Source: Croceibacterium xixiisoli
GTDB lineage: Bacteria; Pseudomonadota; Alphaproteobacteria; Sphingomonadales; Sphingomonadaceae
Assembly: GCF_009827305.1 (NCBI RefSeq)
Contig: NZ_WTYJ01000004.1
Coordinates: 1-64,000, forward strand
DNA: 64,000 nt
Direction: 5' to 3'
Under the pieces are notes generated by a model, which did no database searches, was not told the DNA's origin, and saw nothing but the letters and a program-made list of their open reading frames with translations. The first letter of the stretch is position 1, and every line of letters starts with the position of its first letter. Positions 1 to 8,697 of this stretch are shown piece by piece. A program made the translations under genes and the position numbers.

Positions 1-58
1 GTAGCTCGTCAGGCTCATAACCTGAAGGTCGTTGGTTCAAATCCAACCCCCGCAACCA
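1..58 (+). tRNA. Initiator tRNA-fMet (CAT), 3' part, cut by window start
   Basis: The D-arm remainder, an anticodon arm with loop CTCATAA (anticodon CAT), the T-arm with TTCAAAT and an encoded CCA end are all readable; the 5' acceptor strand lies outside the window. The 3' acceptor strand CCCCGCA places A at position 72, which in initiator tRNAs faces an unpaired C1 and marks formyl-Met tRNA. The anticodon stem reads TCAGG/CCTGA, so the pair at 29:41 is A-U rather than the G-C of E. coli. It delivers formyl-methionine to start translation. Confidence 0.93.
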
Positions 59-122
59 TCTACTACACATCGATACGCACTCACCCCGCAAGCCCAAGCT
101 CGTGGGGCAAAACGCATTTGGG

Positions 123-890
123 CTACCCAAACCGGTAATGGCTCGGCGAAACCCCTAGCAGGCGGCGGAACATCGTCGAGAAATTGCCCGGGCCTTCATA
201 TCCCAGATCAAACGCCACCGATGTCACCGCCTCCCCCGCTGCCAGCTTGGGCAGCGCGATCGACAGGCAAGCCTGCTGTTTCCATTCGCCGAAGCTCATC
301 CCCGTCTCCCGCCGGAACAATCGGGTGAAACTGCGTCGGTTCATTACCAACCCATCGGCCCATTCTTCCGTGGTGGAGCCGATATCGGGGTGATCGATGA
401 AGGCCTGGCAGCGTCGCGCCAGCGCGGCATGCGCAGGGAAGGGCACGGCCAGCGGGATCAGCGGCGCCCGGTTCACCTCCGCAATCAGCAGGTCCATCAC
501 CAGCCCGTCACGTCCACCCTCGTCATAGGCGACCGGAATCTCCGCCGCCGCGACCAGCAATTGCCGCAACAACGGCGACACGCCCACCACTTGGCACATG
601 CTGCTGCTGCGGTCGGGGCAGGCGGCGGTCTCGATCAGCACGGTCCGCGTCTGCACCGTGCCGACCATGCGCACGGAATGCGGCGTGCCGCCGGGGATCC
701 ACACCGCCCGCTCCGACGGCGCGACCCAGGATCCATCGGGCGTGCTGACCGCCATCACGCCCCTGGCCGCGTAGAGGAACTGACTGCGGCGGTGCTGATG
801 TGTGCTCACTTCGAAGAAGGACGGGAATTCCTCGCCCAGAGCCACTACCGGCCGGGCAACATCCTCACTCCGTTCCAGTGCGGCACTCAT
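123..890 (-). CDS. AraC-family transcriptional regulator
   Basis: A 255-residue regulator with an N-terminal cupin-like sensor (about residues 15-95, containing WIPGGTPHSVRM) and a C-terminal double helix-turn-helix domain (about 155-255) ending in the family signature around FDLGYEGPGNFSTMFRRLLG. This architecture is the small AraC type in which the sensor precedes the DNA-binding domain. It is transcribed away from the Fsr-type efflux gene with 143 bp between the starts, so it most likely controls that pump; this is inferred from position. Its effector is unknown. Confidence 0.85.
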   Translation of the reverse strand: MSAALERSEDVARPVVALGEEFPSFFEVSTHQHRRSQFLYAARGVMAVSTPDGSWVAPSERAVWIPGGTPHSVRMVGTVQTRTVLIETAACPDRSSSMCQVVGVSPLLRQLLVAAAEIPVAYDEGGRDGLVMDLLIAEVNRAPLIPLAVPFPAHAALARRCQAFIDHPDIGSTTEEWADGLVMNRRSFTRLFRRETGMSFGEWKQQACLSIALPKLAAGEAVTSVAFDLGYEGPGNFSTMFRRLLGVSPSHYRFG

Positions 891-1033
891 TATGTCCCAC
901 TATCAGAATTGAATGGCTCACTCAACGAAGCGGGGCATTTGCGCCGGGCCTACGGACAATCTGCCGGCCATGCCGAGTCGTCCCCTAAAAGGATCGCGGC
1001 CCTCCGGCGCAGACCAACATAAGCGAGCCCGAC

Positions 1034-2263
1034 GTGAACCCAGTATCTGCGCAGCCGGTCGAATTTCCGGCCCCCTCCGTTTCCGTGCCATCCGATCATC
1101 AGCCGCAGGGGCTGGTGGTGCAGATTGTCGGCGCGGTGGCGCTTGTGCATCTGATGAACGATCTCATCCAGGCGGTCTTGCCGGCGATCTTCCCGATGCT
1201 GAAGGACACTTATCACCTGACCTTCGGTCAGATCGGTTGGGTGGCGCTGGTCTATCAGTTCACCGCCTCCCTGCTGCAGCCCTGGGTCGGGCTCTATACC
1301 GACAAGCGCCCGCTGCCCTATCTGCTGCCGCTGGGCATGGTCGCCACGCTGATCGGCATCGTGCTGCTGGCAATGGCCAGCAGCTACACCGGATTGCTGC
1401 TGTCGGCCGCTGTGGTCGGGATCGGGTCGGCGGCTTTCCATCCTGAAGCATCGCGGGTGGCACGCATGGCATCGGGAGGGCGGTTCGGTACGGCGCAATC
1501 GGCCTTCCAGGTCGGCGGCAACACCGGATCGGCCATCGGGCCGCTGTTTGCCTCCGCCATCATCCTGCCGTTCGGGCAGACGGCGGTCGGTTGGCTGGTG
1601 TTCGTCGCCATCGCTGCGATCTGGGTGCTGTTCTTCGTCACCCGCTGGCGGTTGCAGCATGCGCCCAGGCTGGTCGCCGCCGGAGCCGCGGCAACCACCT
1701 CTCCCTATAGCCAGGCGACCGTCATCCGCGCGCTCAGCGTCATTGCCGTGCTAATGTTCGCCAAATTCATCTATATCGGCGCCTTCACCAATTACTTCAC
1801 CTTCTACCTGATCGAACGCTTCGATCTGACGGCGCGGGAATCGCAGTTCTATCTGTTCTGCTTCCTGGCGGCGGTGGCGGCCGGCACCTTTGCCGGTGGC
1901 CCGGTGGGGGACCGGATCGGGCGCAAGGCGGTGATCTGGATATCCTTCCTGGGGGTGGCGCCCTTTGCCCTGATGCTGCCGCATGCCAATCTGTTCTGGA
2001 CGGCGGTGCTGGCCATCACCATCGGCCTGATCATGTCCTCCGCCTTTGCCGCGCTGGTGGTCTATGCGCAGGAAATCATTCCCGGCCGCGTGGGCATGGT
2101 TTCAGGCATGATGTTCGGGCTGATGTTTGGCATTGGTGGCATCGGTGCCGCCGGGCTGGGCAATCTGGCGGACGTCTATGGCATCGTCTGGGTCTATCAG
2201 ATCTGTGCCTTCCTGCCGCTGCTGGGCCTGTTCACGGCCTTGCTGCCGTCACGACGGCGTTGA
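1034..2263 (+). CDS. fsr: MFS efflux transporter, fosmidomycin-resistance (Fsr) type
   Basis: A 409-residue, 12-helix major facilitator of the inner membrane. It matches the E. coli Fsr family along its length, for example the segments LVHLMNDLIQAVLPAIFPML, FHPEASRVARMASGGRFGTA and VYAQEIIPGRVGMVSGMMFG. Fsr exports fosmidomycin and probably other small compounds by proton antiport; the natural substrate here is unknown. The start is a GTG and no better ATG lies upstream of the first helix. A divergent AraC gene sits directly upstream. The 3' end overlaps that of the convergent MocR gene by 15 bp. Confidence 0.9.
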   Translation: MNPVSAQPVEFPAPSVSVPSDHQPQGLVVQIVGAVALVHLMNDLIQAVLPAIFPMLKDTYHLTFGQIGWVALVYQFTASLLQPWVGLYTDKRPLPYLLPLGMVATLIGIVLLAMASSYTGLLLSAAVVGIGSAAFHPEASRVARMASGGRFGTAQSAFQVGGNTGSAIGPLFASAIILPFGQTAVGWLVFVAIAAIWVLFFVTRWRLQHAPRLVAAGAAATTSPYSQATVIRALSVIAVLMFAKFIYIGAFTNYFTFYLIERFDLTARESQFYLFCFLAAVAAGTFAGGPVGDRIGRKAVIWISFLGVAPFALMLPHANLFWTAVLAITIGLIMSSAFAALVVYAQEIIPGRVGMVSGMMFGLMFGIGGIGAAGLGNLADVYGIVWVYQICAFLPLLGLFTALLPSRRR

Positions 2264-3646
2264 TCGCAGGCTGTCCGCCAGCGCGGTGAAAATCCTTTCG
2301 TCGCGCGTCTGGGTGACGTTGAAGCGCATGAAGCCGGCGGCATTCTGGCTGGCGCTGAAGACATTGCCCGGTGCCAGCACGATATCGCGTTGCATGCAGA
2401 AACGCGCAATATCGGCGGAATCCTGCCCATCCGGCAGGCTGCACCAGAGGTAGAACCCGCCGCGCGGCATGACCGAGGGGGTGATGCCCAGCGTCGCCAG
2501 CCGTTCGGCGCATTCCTCCCGCGCATGGGTCAGCCGCTGGCGCAACTCGGCCATGTGCCTTCGGTATCCGCCGCCCGACAGAATGCCGGCAATCAGTTCG
2601 GTCGCCATCGGGCTTGGGCCGCCGAAATTGGTCGCCACCTGCAGATCCACCAGCCCTTCGATCCAATCGGCGCGCGCGGCGATATAGCCGCACCGGCTCG
2701 CGGCGGAGAGGGATTTGGAGAAGCTGCCCACGCGGATCACCCGTTCGAACCCGTCCAGCACGGCCAGCCGGGGCGAGGGGCTGGGTTCGAAATCGGTGAA
2801 GATATCGTCCTCGATGATGGTCAGATCATGCGCCGCTGCGGCGCTGAGCAGGCGGTGGGCGGTCTGGGGTGACAGGCTGGCCCCGGTCGGATTGTGGAGC
2901 GCCGAATTGGTGATGTAGAGCCGGGGGCGCTCTGCCGCGAGTGCAGCCTCGAACGCCATGATATCAGGGCCTTGGTGCGTATAAGGCACGCCGATGATGC
3001 GCACGTGATGGGCGCGGAGCAGGGCCTGGAAATTGAAATAGCCGGGATCATCGACCAGCACCGTATCGCCCGGGCGCAGCAGATAGCGGCAGACCAGGTC
3101 GACCGCCTGGGTGCCCGATCCGGCCAGCATGATCTGTTCGGGGCCGATATCCAGCCCTTCTTCGGCAAAGCGGCCGAGCAGATGGCGGCGCAGAACCTGC
3201 GATCCGCGCGTGCCGCCGTAATTGGCCAGCGTGTCATCCTCGGCACGCGCCAGCGCGCGCAGCCCCCGCCTGATCGCGCCCTGCGGCAGCCAGTCAGCGG
3301 GCAGCCAGCCGCAACCCGGCTTCAGCACAGCCGCATCGGTATCGAGCGATTGGCGCGAGACCCAGAACGGATCGATCGCCCGATCACGCCGGGGCTCCAG
3401 TTCCCCGATCGGGATCGGCGGCACGGCGGCGCCCGTCACATAGAAGCCCGAACCCCGACGTGCGCGGATCAGCCCTTCGGCCACCAGCCGGTCATAGGCT
3501 TCGACCACGGTGGAGGGGGACACGCCCATGCTGTCGGCAAAGCTCCGCACGGAGGGCAGGCGATCGCCGGGGCTGATCGCCCGGCTTGCCACTCGCTGGC
3601 GGATGGTCTGCATCAGATCTTCGGTGCGGGTGGTTTCGCGCAGCAT
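2249..3646 (-). CDS. MocR/PdxR-family GntR-aminotransferase regulator
   Basis: A 465-residue fusion. The N-terminal winged helix-turn-helix of GntR type (about residues 5-72, SPGDRLPSVRSFADSMGVSP) is joined to a fold-type I aminotransferase-like domain (about 95-465). The PLP-binding lysine is K311 in VGSFSKSLSAASRCGY, and the HNPTG motif is at 251-255. Such proteins use PLP or an amino-acid-PLP adduct as effector and are usually regulators rather than enzymes. I chose the ATG at 3646, just before the DNA-binding domain; an upstream in-frame start would run through the operator region. It is divergent from an EamA permease, its probable target. Confidence 0.88.
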   Translation of the reverse strand: MLRETTRTEDLMQTIRQRVASRAISPGDRLPSVRSFADSMGVSPSTVVEAYDRLVAEGLIRARRGSGFYVTGAAVPPIPIGELEPRRDRAIDPFWVSRQSLDTDAAVLKPGCGWLPADWLPQGAIRRGLRALARAEDDTLANYGGTRGSQVLRRHLLGRFAEEGLDIGPEQIMLAGSGTQAVDLVCRYLLRPGDTVLVDDPGYFNFQALLRAHHVRIIGVPYTHQGPDIMAFEAALAAERPRLYITNSALHNPTGASLSPQTAHRLLSAAAAHDLTIIEDDIFTDFEPSPSPRLAVLDGFERVIRVGSFSKSLSAASRCGYIAARADWIEGLVDLQVATNFGGPSPMATELIAGILSGGGYRRHMAELRQRLTHAREECAERLATLGITPSVMPRGGFYLWCSLPDGQDSADIARFCMQRDIVLAPGNVFSASQNAAGFMRFNVTQTRDERIFTALADSLRSTPS

Positions 3647-3659
3647 CGGTGAGGCTCTT

Positions 3660-3702
3660 TGTATGGCTATTGGCACCCATACACTTATTTGATTTTGTAT
3701 GG
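3660..3702. promoter_or_regulatory. Three-copy heptamer operator between mocR and eamA
   Basis: The heptamer TGTATGG occurs at 3660-3666, its inverse CCATACA at 3677-3683, and TGTATGG again at 3696-3702. Together they make one inverted pair and one direct pair spaced 36 bp (start to start), in the short gap between the divergent MocR and EamA genes. MocR regulators typically bind such combined direct and inverted repeats over the promoter. Binding by this particular protein is inferred from the arrangement. Confidence 0.6.
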
Positions 3703-3761
3703 GAGTGTTTCTGGCCCGCTCCATCACGCCCGCCTAGGTCCGCGCTGGAAAGCGAGGAATT

Positions 3762-4619
3762 ATGCGTGGCAATGCGGGCTGGGGCAGTGGGCTGCTCGGC
3801 GTGATGATCTTCAGTGGTTCGCTGCCGGCCACACGGGTGGCGGTGGTCGATCTGTCGCCGGTGTTTCTGACGGCGACCCGCGCCGTGATCGCGGCGGGGC
3901 TGGGCGCCTTGTTCCTGGCGGCGCTGCGGCAGCCGCGCCCGGCGCGCGGCGATCTGCTGTCGCTGGCGACCGTGTCGCTGGGGGTGGTGGTCGGGTTTCC
4001 GCTGCTGTCCGGGCTGGCACTGCAGCATATCACCTCTGCCCATTCGATCGTGTTCATCGGGCTGCTGCCGCTGGCGACGGCGATCTTTGGCGTGCTGCGC
4101 GGCGGGGAGCGGCCGCAGCCGGCGTTCTGGATCTTTTCGGTACTGGGCGCCGCCGCCGTGGCCGGCTTCGCGCTGGATCGCAGCGATGGCGGCGCGATCA
4201 CCGGTGATCTGCTGATGGTGGCCGCCGTGCTGCTGTGCGGGCTTGGCTATGCGGAAGGTGCCGCCCTGTCCCGCCGGATCGGCGGATGGCAGGTGATCAG
4301 CTGGGCCTTGATCCTGCCGATGCCGTTGATGCTGGCGATTGCCGCTGCGACCATGCCGGGCAATTGGGGTGCGGTCGGCGCGTCGGCCTGGATCGGGCTG
4401 TTCTATGTCTCCGTTTTCTCGATGATGCTCGGCTTCGTGTTCTGGTATCGCGGGCTGGCACTGGGCGGGATTGCCAGTGTGGGGCAGCTGCAATTGCTGC
4501 AGCCCTTCATGGGGCTGGTCCTGGCCTGGAGCCTGCTGGGCGAACCCGTCGCCTGGACCATGGTCGCCTCCACACTGGTGGTGATCCTGTGCGTGGTCGG
4601 GGCCAAACGGTTCGCCTGA
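3762..4619 (+). CDS. EamA/DMT-family permease
   Basis: A 285-residue inner-membrane protein with about ten hydrophobic helices arranged as two EamA repeats (about residues 5-135 and 150-283). The second repeat carries the typical FWYRGLALGGIASVGQLQLL stretch. The family exports amino acids and other metabolites. A GAGGAA ribosome-binding site precedes the ATG. It is divergent from the MocR regulator across the heptamer operator, so its substrate may be linked to a PLP or amino-acid signal. Substrate cannot be read from the sequence. Confidence 0.87.
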   Translation: MRGNAGWGSGLLGVMIFSGSLPATRVAVVDLSPVFLTATRAVIAAGLGALFLAALRQPRPARGDLLSLATVSLGVVVGFPLLSGLALQHITSAHSIVFIGLLPLATAIFGVLRGGERPQPAFWIFSVLGAAAVAGFALDRSDGGAITGDLLMVAAVLLCGLGYAEGAALSRRIGGWQVISWALILPMPLMLAIAAATMPGNWGAVGASAWIGLFYVSVFSMMLGFVFWYRGLALGGIASVGQLQLLQPFMGLVLAWSLLGEPVAWTMVASTLVVILCVVGAKRFA

Positions 4620-4717
4620 CTGAAGGAGTATTGCCACAAAAGCGGAACATTCATCGGCTACCCGGCCTGCACAATGCGTAAACGCATGAAAAACATGTCT
4701 ATTCGGGTATTCGCACA

Positions 4718-6169
4718 ATGAAAAAAGCTGGTTTCGCCGCTCTCCTCCTGTCTGCGGCGGCCCTGCCGCTGGCGGGCGCCTCCGCTCAGGACACGGCCGA
4801 GGCTGTGTTCCAGCGCAACGCCCGTGGCGATATCACAGGCCCCGATGGCGCCCGCCGCGTGACCGGCGACATGAGCGGAACCTATCGCCAGATGGCGCAG
4901 CATGATGCCGAAACCCCGGTGCGCAATGTCATCCTGCTGATCGGCGATGGCATGGGCGATTCCGAAATCACCATCGCGCGCAATTATGCCGAAGGGGCCG
5001 GCGGTTACTTCAAGGGGATCGATGCCCTGCCGGTGACCGGCCAGTACACCCATTATTCGATCGACCGTGAAACCGGCCGCCCGGTCTATGTCACCGATTC
5101 CGCCGCATCGGCCACCTCCTTCGCCTCGGGCATCAAGACCTACAATGGCGCGATCGGGGTCGATATCCATGGCCGCCCGCATGATTCCGTCCTGACGCTG
5201 GCCCGCCGCGCCGGCCTTGCCACCGGCAATGTCTCCACCGCCGCGCTGCAGGATGCGACACCCGCCGCGCAGGTGGCGCATGTGTCCGATCGCGGCTGTG
5301 CCGGGCCGGACGAAACCGCGCGCAAATGCCCGGAAAATGCGCTGGAGCAGGGCGGCGCCGGCTCGATCGCCGAACAGCTGCTCACCACCCGCGCCGATGT
5401 GACGTTGGGCGGTGGTGCTGGCCCGTTCCGCCAGATGGCGCGTGCCGGGGAGTGGGCGGGCACGAGCCTGCTCGATCAGGCGGCCGCGCGCGGCTATAGC
5501 GTGGTCACCAGCGCGGCCGAGCTGGCCGGGGTGACGGCGGCGGACAATACCCGCCCGCTGCTGGGCCTGTTTGCCGAAGGGAACATGCCGGTGCGCTGGC
5601 TCGGCCCGAAGGCGACCCATCACGGCAATATCGATCTCGCCCCGGTCACCTGCACGCCGAACCCCGATCGCAAGGAGGATCAGCCCAATCTGGCCGCGCT
5701 GACCAGCAAGGCAATCGAGCTTCTGTCCGCCAATCCGAAGGGCTTTTTCCTGCAGGTCGAAGGGGCATCGATCGACAAGCAATCGCATGCCTACAACCCC
5801 TGCGGCCAGATCGGCGAAACGGTGGATCTGGATGAGGCGGTGCAGGTCGCGCTCGAATTCGCGCGCCGCGACGGCAATACGCTGGTGATCGTCACCGCCG
5901 ACCACGCCCATGCCGGGCAGATCATCTATGCCGATGCCGCCGCGCCGGGACTGTCATCCGCACTGCGCACGCTGGAAGGGGAGGTGATGGCGGTCAGCTA
6001 TGGCAATTCGGAAGGCAGCAGCGCCGGCCACACCGGCACCCAGTTGCGCGTCGCCGCCTTCGGCCCGCGTGCCTTCAATGTCGCCGGCCTGCTGGATCAG
6101 ACCGATGTGTTCTACATCATGCGCGATGCGCTGGGCCTGACGCAGGAGGCTGCACCCGCCGCCGAATGA
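4718..6169 (+). CDS. phoA: Alkaline phosphatase PhoA family
   Basis: A 483-residue periplasmic phosphomonoesterase with a Sec signal peptide (about 1-23, ending ASA). The metal and catalytic residues of E. coli PhoA are present: D77 in [10 protein letters not shown], nucleophile S128 in [11 protein letters not shown]353 and H357, D395-H396 in TADHAHA, and H438 in GHTG. The C-terminal third is especially close to PhoA. One difference is in the motif SIDKQSH, where E. coli has SIDKQDH, so the residue equivalent to D330 is Ser. It stands alone with an own upstream region; regulation by phosphate is plausible but no clear Pho box was identified. Confidence 0.93.
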   Translation: MKKAGFAALLLSAAALPLAGASAQDTAEAVFQRNARGDITGPDGARRVTGDMSGTYRQMAQHDAETPVRNVILLIGDGMGDSEITIARNYAEGAGGYFKGIDALPVTGQYTHYSIDRETGRPVYVTDSAASATSFASGIKTYNGAIGVDIHGRPHDSVLTLARRAGLATGNVSTAALQDATPAAQVAHVSDRGCAGPDETARKCPENALEQGGAGSIAEQLLTTRADVTLGGGAGPFRQMARAGEWAGTSLLDQAAARGYSVVTSAAELAGVTAADNTRPLLGLFAEGNMPVRWLGPKATHHGNIDLAPVTCTPNPDRKEDQPNLAALTSKAIELLSANPKGFFLQVEGASIDKQSHAYNPCGQIGETVDLDEAVQVALEFARRDGNTLVIVTADHAHAGQIIYADAAAPGLSSALRTLEGEVMAVSYGNSEGSSAGHTGTQLRVAAFGPRAFNVAGLLDQTDVFYIMRDALGLTQEAAPAAE

Positions 6170-6313
6170 TCGCCGGACGATATTGCAGGCTGGCGCGGTG
6201 TTGGGCATAGCTGCGCCGGTCTCGTTTTGTCGGTCTGCTCCCCGGTCCGGAAAGGTCTGCCTGCCATGCGCAATCGCCCGTTCCTGACCGCAGCCGTGCC
6301 GGGCGCCTGATCC

Positions 6314-6877
6314 ATGCCCTCCTTCTTTCTCGCTATGCTTGCCGCCCTGCTGGCCACGCTCGGTGGGCGGGAAGCGGTGCAGGTCTCGCGTCTGTCCGGC
6401 GCCCTGGGGCAACCCCCGGCGCTGCTGGTGGCGATCTGGCTCAGCGCGCTGGTCAGTTCGGCTGCCATGGCCTGGGCCGGCACTTTCATTGCGCCGCTGC
6501 TGTTCCCGCAGGCCAAGCTGATGTTCGTTGCCTTCGCCCTGCTGCTGGGCGGGCTGGAAATCTGGTTCTTGCGCCCGCCGGCCAAACCGAAGGAGCCGAC
6601 CCGCTCCTTCGGTGCGCATCTGATCGTGCTCACGGCAGCGCAGATGGGCGATGGCACGCGCTTCCTGGTCGCCGCCTTTGCCGTGGCGAGCGGCATGCCC
6701 TGGCTCGCCGCCGCCGGGGGCGTCATGGCCAGCGGCCTGGTGCTCACCGGCGCCTGGGCCATGGCGGAGGAATGGGAGGGGAAACTTCCGCTGGGCCTGC
6801 TGCGCGGCGTCATCGGCGGGCTGTTCGTGATCGCCGGGATCATTGCGGGCCTGAATGCGCGGGGCCTGCTCGGTTGA
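6314..6877 (+). CDS. GDT1/TMEM165-like membrane protein, degenerate motifs
   Basis: A 187-residue protein with about six hydrophobic helices in two halves. Each half starts with a remnant of the UPF0016/GDT1 cation-exchanger signature: ATLGGREAVQ near residue 15 and AAQMGDGTRF near residue 112, against the family form E-x-G-D-(K/R)-(T/S). The first motif keeps E but has lost the G-D pair, and the second has Q for the first E and G for the basic residue. The family moves Mn or Ca ions; with these changes transport activity is uncertain. Flanked by phoA and dps. Confidence 0.6.
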   Translation: MPSFFLAMLAALLATLGGREAVQVSRLSGALGQPPALLVAIWLSALVSSAAMAWAGTFIAPLLFPQAKLMFVAFALLLGGLEIWFLRPPAKPKEPTRSFGAHLIVLTAAQMGDGTRFLVAAFAVASGMPWLAAAGGVMASGLVLTGAWAMAEEWEGKLPLGLLRGVIGGLFVIAGIIAGLNARGLLG

Positions 6878-6995
6878 GCAGACGCTGATCGATACAGGCG
6901 ATTACCATGCGTTGAAATCCGCATGAAACCGATCTCCAGCCTTGCCGTTAATCCTGCGAATGCCGGCCCGCCGGGCCCGCTGCAGGAGGAAAACC

Positions 6996-7460
6996 ATGGC
7001 CAAATCTGGCGACAATTCGAACACCGCGCTGGTGGCAGCGCTGAACGGCGTGCTGGCCGATCATCTGGCGCTCTATCTCAAGACCAAGAATTTCCACTGG
7101 CATGTGGCCGGATCGCATTTTCGCGGGCTGCACCTGATGTTCGATGAACAGGCAACCCAGATCATCGGCGTGACCGACGCGATTGCGGAACGCGCGCGCA
7201 AGATCGGCGCCAACACGCTGACCTCGATCGGATCGGTGGCCGGCAACACCGTAATCGCCGATCAGGACAATGCCGAACTGACAGCCGATGCGATGGTCGC
7301 CGAACTGCGCGACGACAATGATACGCTGGTGGAACGCCTCAAGACGCTGAAACTCGCGTCCGACGAAGCGGGCGATTACCCGACCAACGGGCTGGTCGAT
7401 GAATGGATCGATCAGGCGCAGGAACGGGCCTGGTTCCTGGCCCAGACGCTGAAGCAATGA
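6996..7460 (+). CDS. dps: Dps-family ferritin-like DNA/iron-binding protein
   Basis: A 154-residue four-helix protein with the Dps ferroxidase signature KNFHWHVAGSHFRGLHLMFD (about residues 29-48), which supplies the inter-subunit iron site (H-x-H and the D/E positions). Dps forms 12-subunit cages that store iron, consume peroxide and can coat DNA. I chose the ATG at 6996 because AGGAGG at 6984-6989 is ideally placed; longer in-frame starts would add a non-conserved N-terminus. A strong hairpin terminator follows, so it is probably monocistronic. Confidence 0.93.
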   Translation: MAKSGDNSNTALVAALNGVLADHLALYLKTKNFHWHVAGSHFRGLHLMFDEQATQIIGVTDAIAERARKIGANTLTSIGSVAGNTVIADQDNAELTADAMVAELRDDNDTLVERLKTLKLASDEAGDYPTNGLVDEWIDQAQERAWFLAQTLKQ

Positions 7461-7468
7461 CCGAATAC

Positions 7469-7496
7469 GGCGGGCCCGTGATGGCCCGCCATTTTC
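7469..7496 (+). terminator. Rho-independent terminator after dps
   Basis: The stem GGCGGGCC / GGCCCGCC encloses a six-base loop (7469-7490) and is followed by ATTTT. It lies nine bases past the dps stop codon. Confidence 0.8.
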
Positions 7497-7563
7497 GCCC
7501 CATCGCGTTGACCCGTCGCTTTGACTCCCTCGCTCTGGCCGGCTTTTCGGGATAGGGTGGCCC

Positions 7564-8187
7564 ATGTCCGATGTGAACATCATTGCCGGCGCCGATGACC
7601 ATGCCATCGCCGGCTGGCTGGCCGATTGTCTGCAGACTGGGCTGATCCGCGCCGACGGTGCCGCCATCGCGATCAGCCTGCCCGGCGGATCGACGCCCTT
7701 TCCGATCCTTTCCGCGCTAGGGGCCGATGCGCTCGACTGGTCGCGCGTGACCGTCTGGCCGGGCGATGACCGGCTGGTTGCCGAAGAACACGCGGCCAGC
7801 AACACCGGCCGTATCCGCGCTATGATCGAACCGCTGGGCGCCAGGGTGCAGGCGCTGGATATGGCCCTGCCGCCCCCGCATTTTGCGCTGGTCTGGCTGG
7901 GCATGGGACAAGACGGTCACATCGCCTCCCTCTTCCCCAACACCGATCCGCAGGCCGATGATCCGCAACCGATCCGCCGGCTGACGCCCGATCCGCTGCC
8001 GCCGGAGGCGCCGTTCGACCGGGTGACGCTGACCATCCCGGCCTTGCTGAACAGCGATGCGCTGATGTTCGTGGTGCGCGGGGCGGCAAAACAGGCTGTG
8101 TTCGAACAGGCCATGGTTGGCGAACATGATCTGCCGATTGCCCGCCTGCTGCGCGCGGCGCATCAGCCGGTGACATGCTTCACCTGA
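7564..8187 (+). CDS. pgl: 6-phosphogluconolactonase
   Basis: A 207-residue cytosolic enzyme that hydrolyses 6-phosphogluconolactone to 6-phosphogluconate, feeding the oxidative pentose phosphate or Entner-Doudoroff route. The NagB-like fold is shown by SLPGGSTPFPIL (about 39-50), the WPGDDRLV segment and the hallmark LGMGQDGHIASLFPN (about 115-129) carrying the catalytic His. Length is a little below the usual 230 residues. Its 3' end overlaps the Nudix gene by 13 bp, so the two are co-transcribed. The other Zwf/Edd/Glk genes are not in the window. Confidence 0.9.
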   Translation: MSDVNIIAGADDHAIAGWLADCLQTGLIRADGAAIAISLPGGSTPFPILSALGADALDWSRVTVWPGDDRLVAEEHAASNTGRIRAMIEPLGARVQALDMALPPPHFALVWLGMGQDGHIASLFPNTDPQADDPQPIRRLTPDPLPPEAPFDRVTLTIPALLNSDALMFVVRGAAKQAVFEQAMVGEHDLPIARLLRAAHQPVTCFT

Positions 8188-8672
8188 TCCTGCGCCTGCT
8201 GCCCGCGCGGCTGCATCACGCGGTATTGCGGATCGGCTATGCCGCGCGGCGCAGCATCCGGCGGCGGCTGAAGCTGCATCTCTCGGGCGTGTCGCTGATC
8301 GCCCATGACGGGGCGGGGCGCATCCTGCTGGTGCGGCACAGCTATGGCCCGGAACAATGGTGCTTCCCCGGCGGCGGGGTCGATCGCGGCGAAACCCCCG
8401 ATCAGGCCGCCCGGCGCGAACTGGCCGAAGAACTGCACGGCACCGCTACCAGCCTGACCCTGTTGGCCACGCTGCAGGAAACCCTGGCCGGTGCGCCGCA
8501 CACCGCGCATATCTATGCGCTGACGCTGGCCGAAGGCTGGCGCATCGACGGGCGCGAACTGGTGGAGGCGCGGTTCTTCGATCCCGACGATCTGCCGCAA
8601 CGCCTGTCTTCCCCCACGCGGCGAAGGATTGCGCTGTGGCGGGATCGCGGAGCCGCAGCTTTGCAGGGCTGA
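8175..8672 (+). CDS. Nudix hydrolase
   Basis: A 165-residue protein with the complete Nudix box: GGVDRGETPDQAARRELAEE (about residues 72-91) fits G-x5-E-x7-R-E-x2-E-E and so can bind the catalytic Mg ions. These enzymes hydrolyse nucleoside diphosphates linked to another group. The N-terminal 40 residues are basic and partly hydrophobic. It overlaps pgl at its start and converges on the next gene. The substrate cannot be told from sequence. Confidence 0.88.
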   Translation: MLHLILRLLPARLHHAVLRIGYAARRSIRRRLKLHLSGVSLIAHDGAGRILLVRHSYGPEQWCFPGGGVDRGETPDQAARRELAEELHGTATSLTLLATLQETLAGAPHTAHIYALTLAEGWRIDGRELVEARFFDPDDLPQRLSSPTRRRIALWRDRGAAALQG

Positions 8673-8697
8673 GCGGATCAGCCTCACCAATGGCTTA

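Noticed and set aside
2249-3646. MocR protein as a working aminotransferase
   Set aside because: The fused GntR DNA-binding domain and the operator next to it favour a regulator; the PLP lysine alone does not show transamination.
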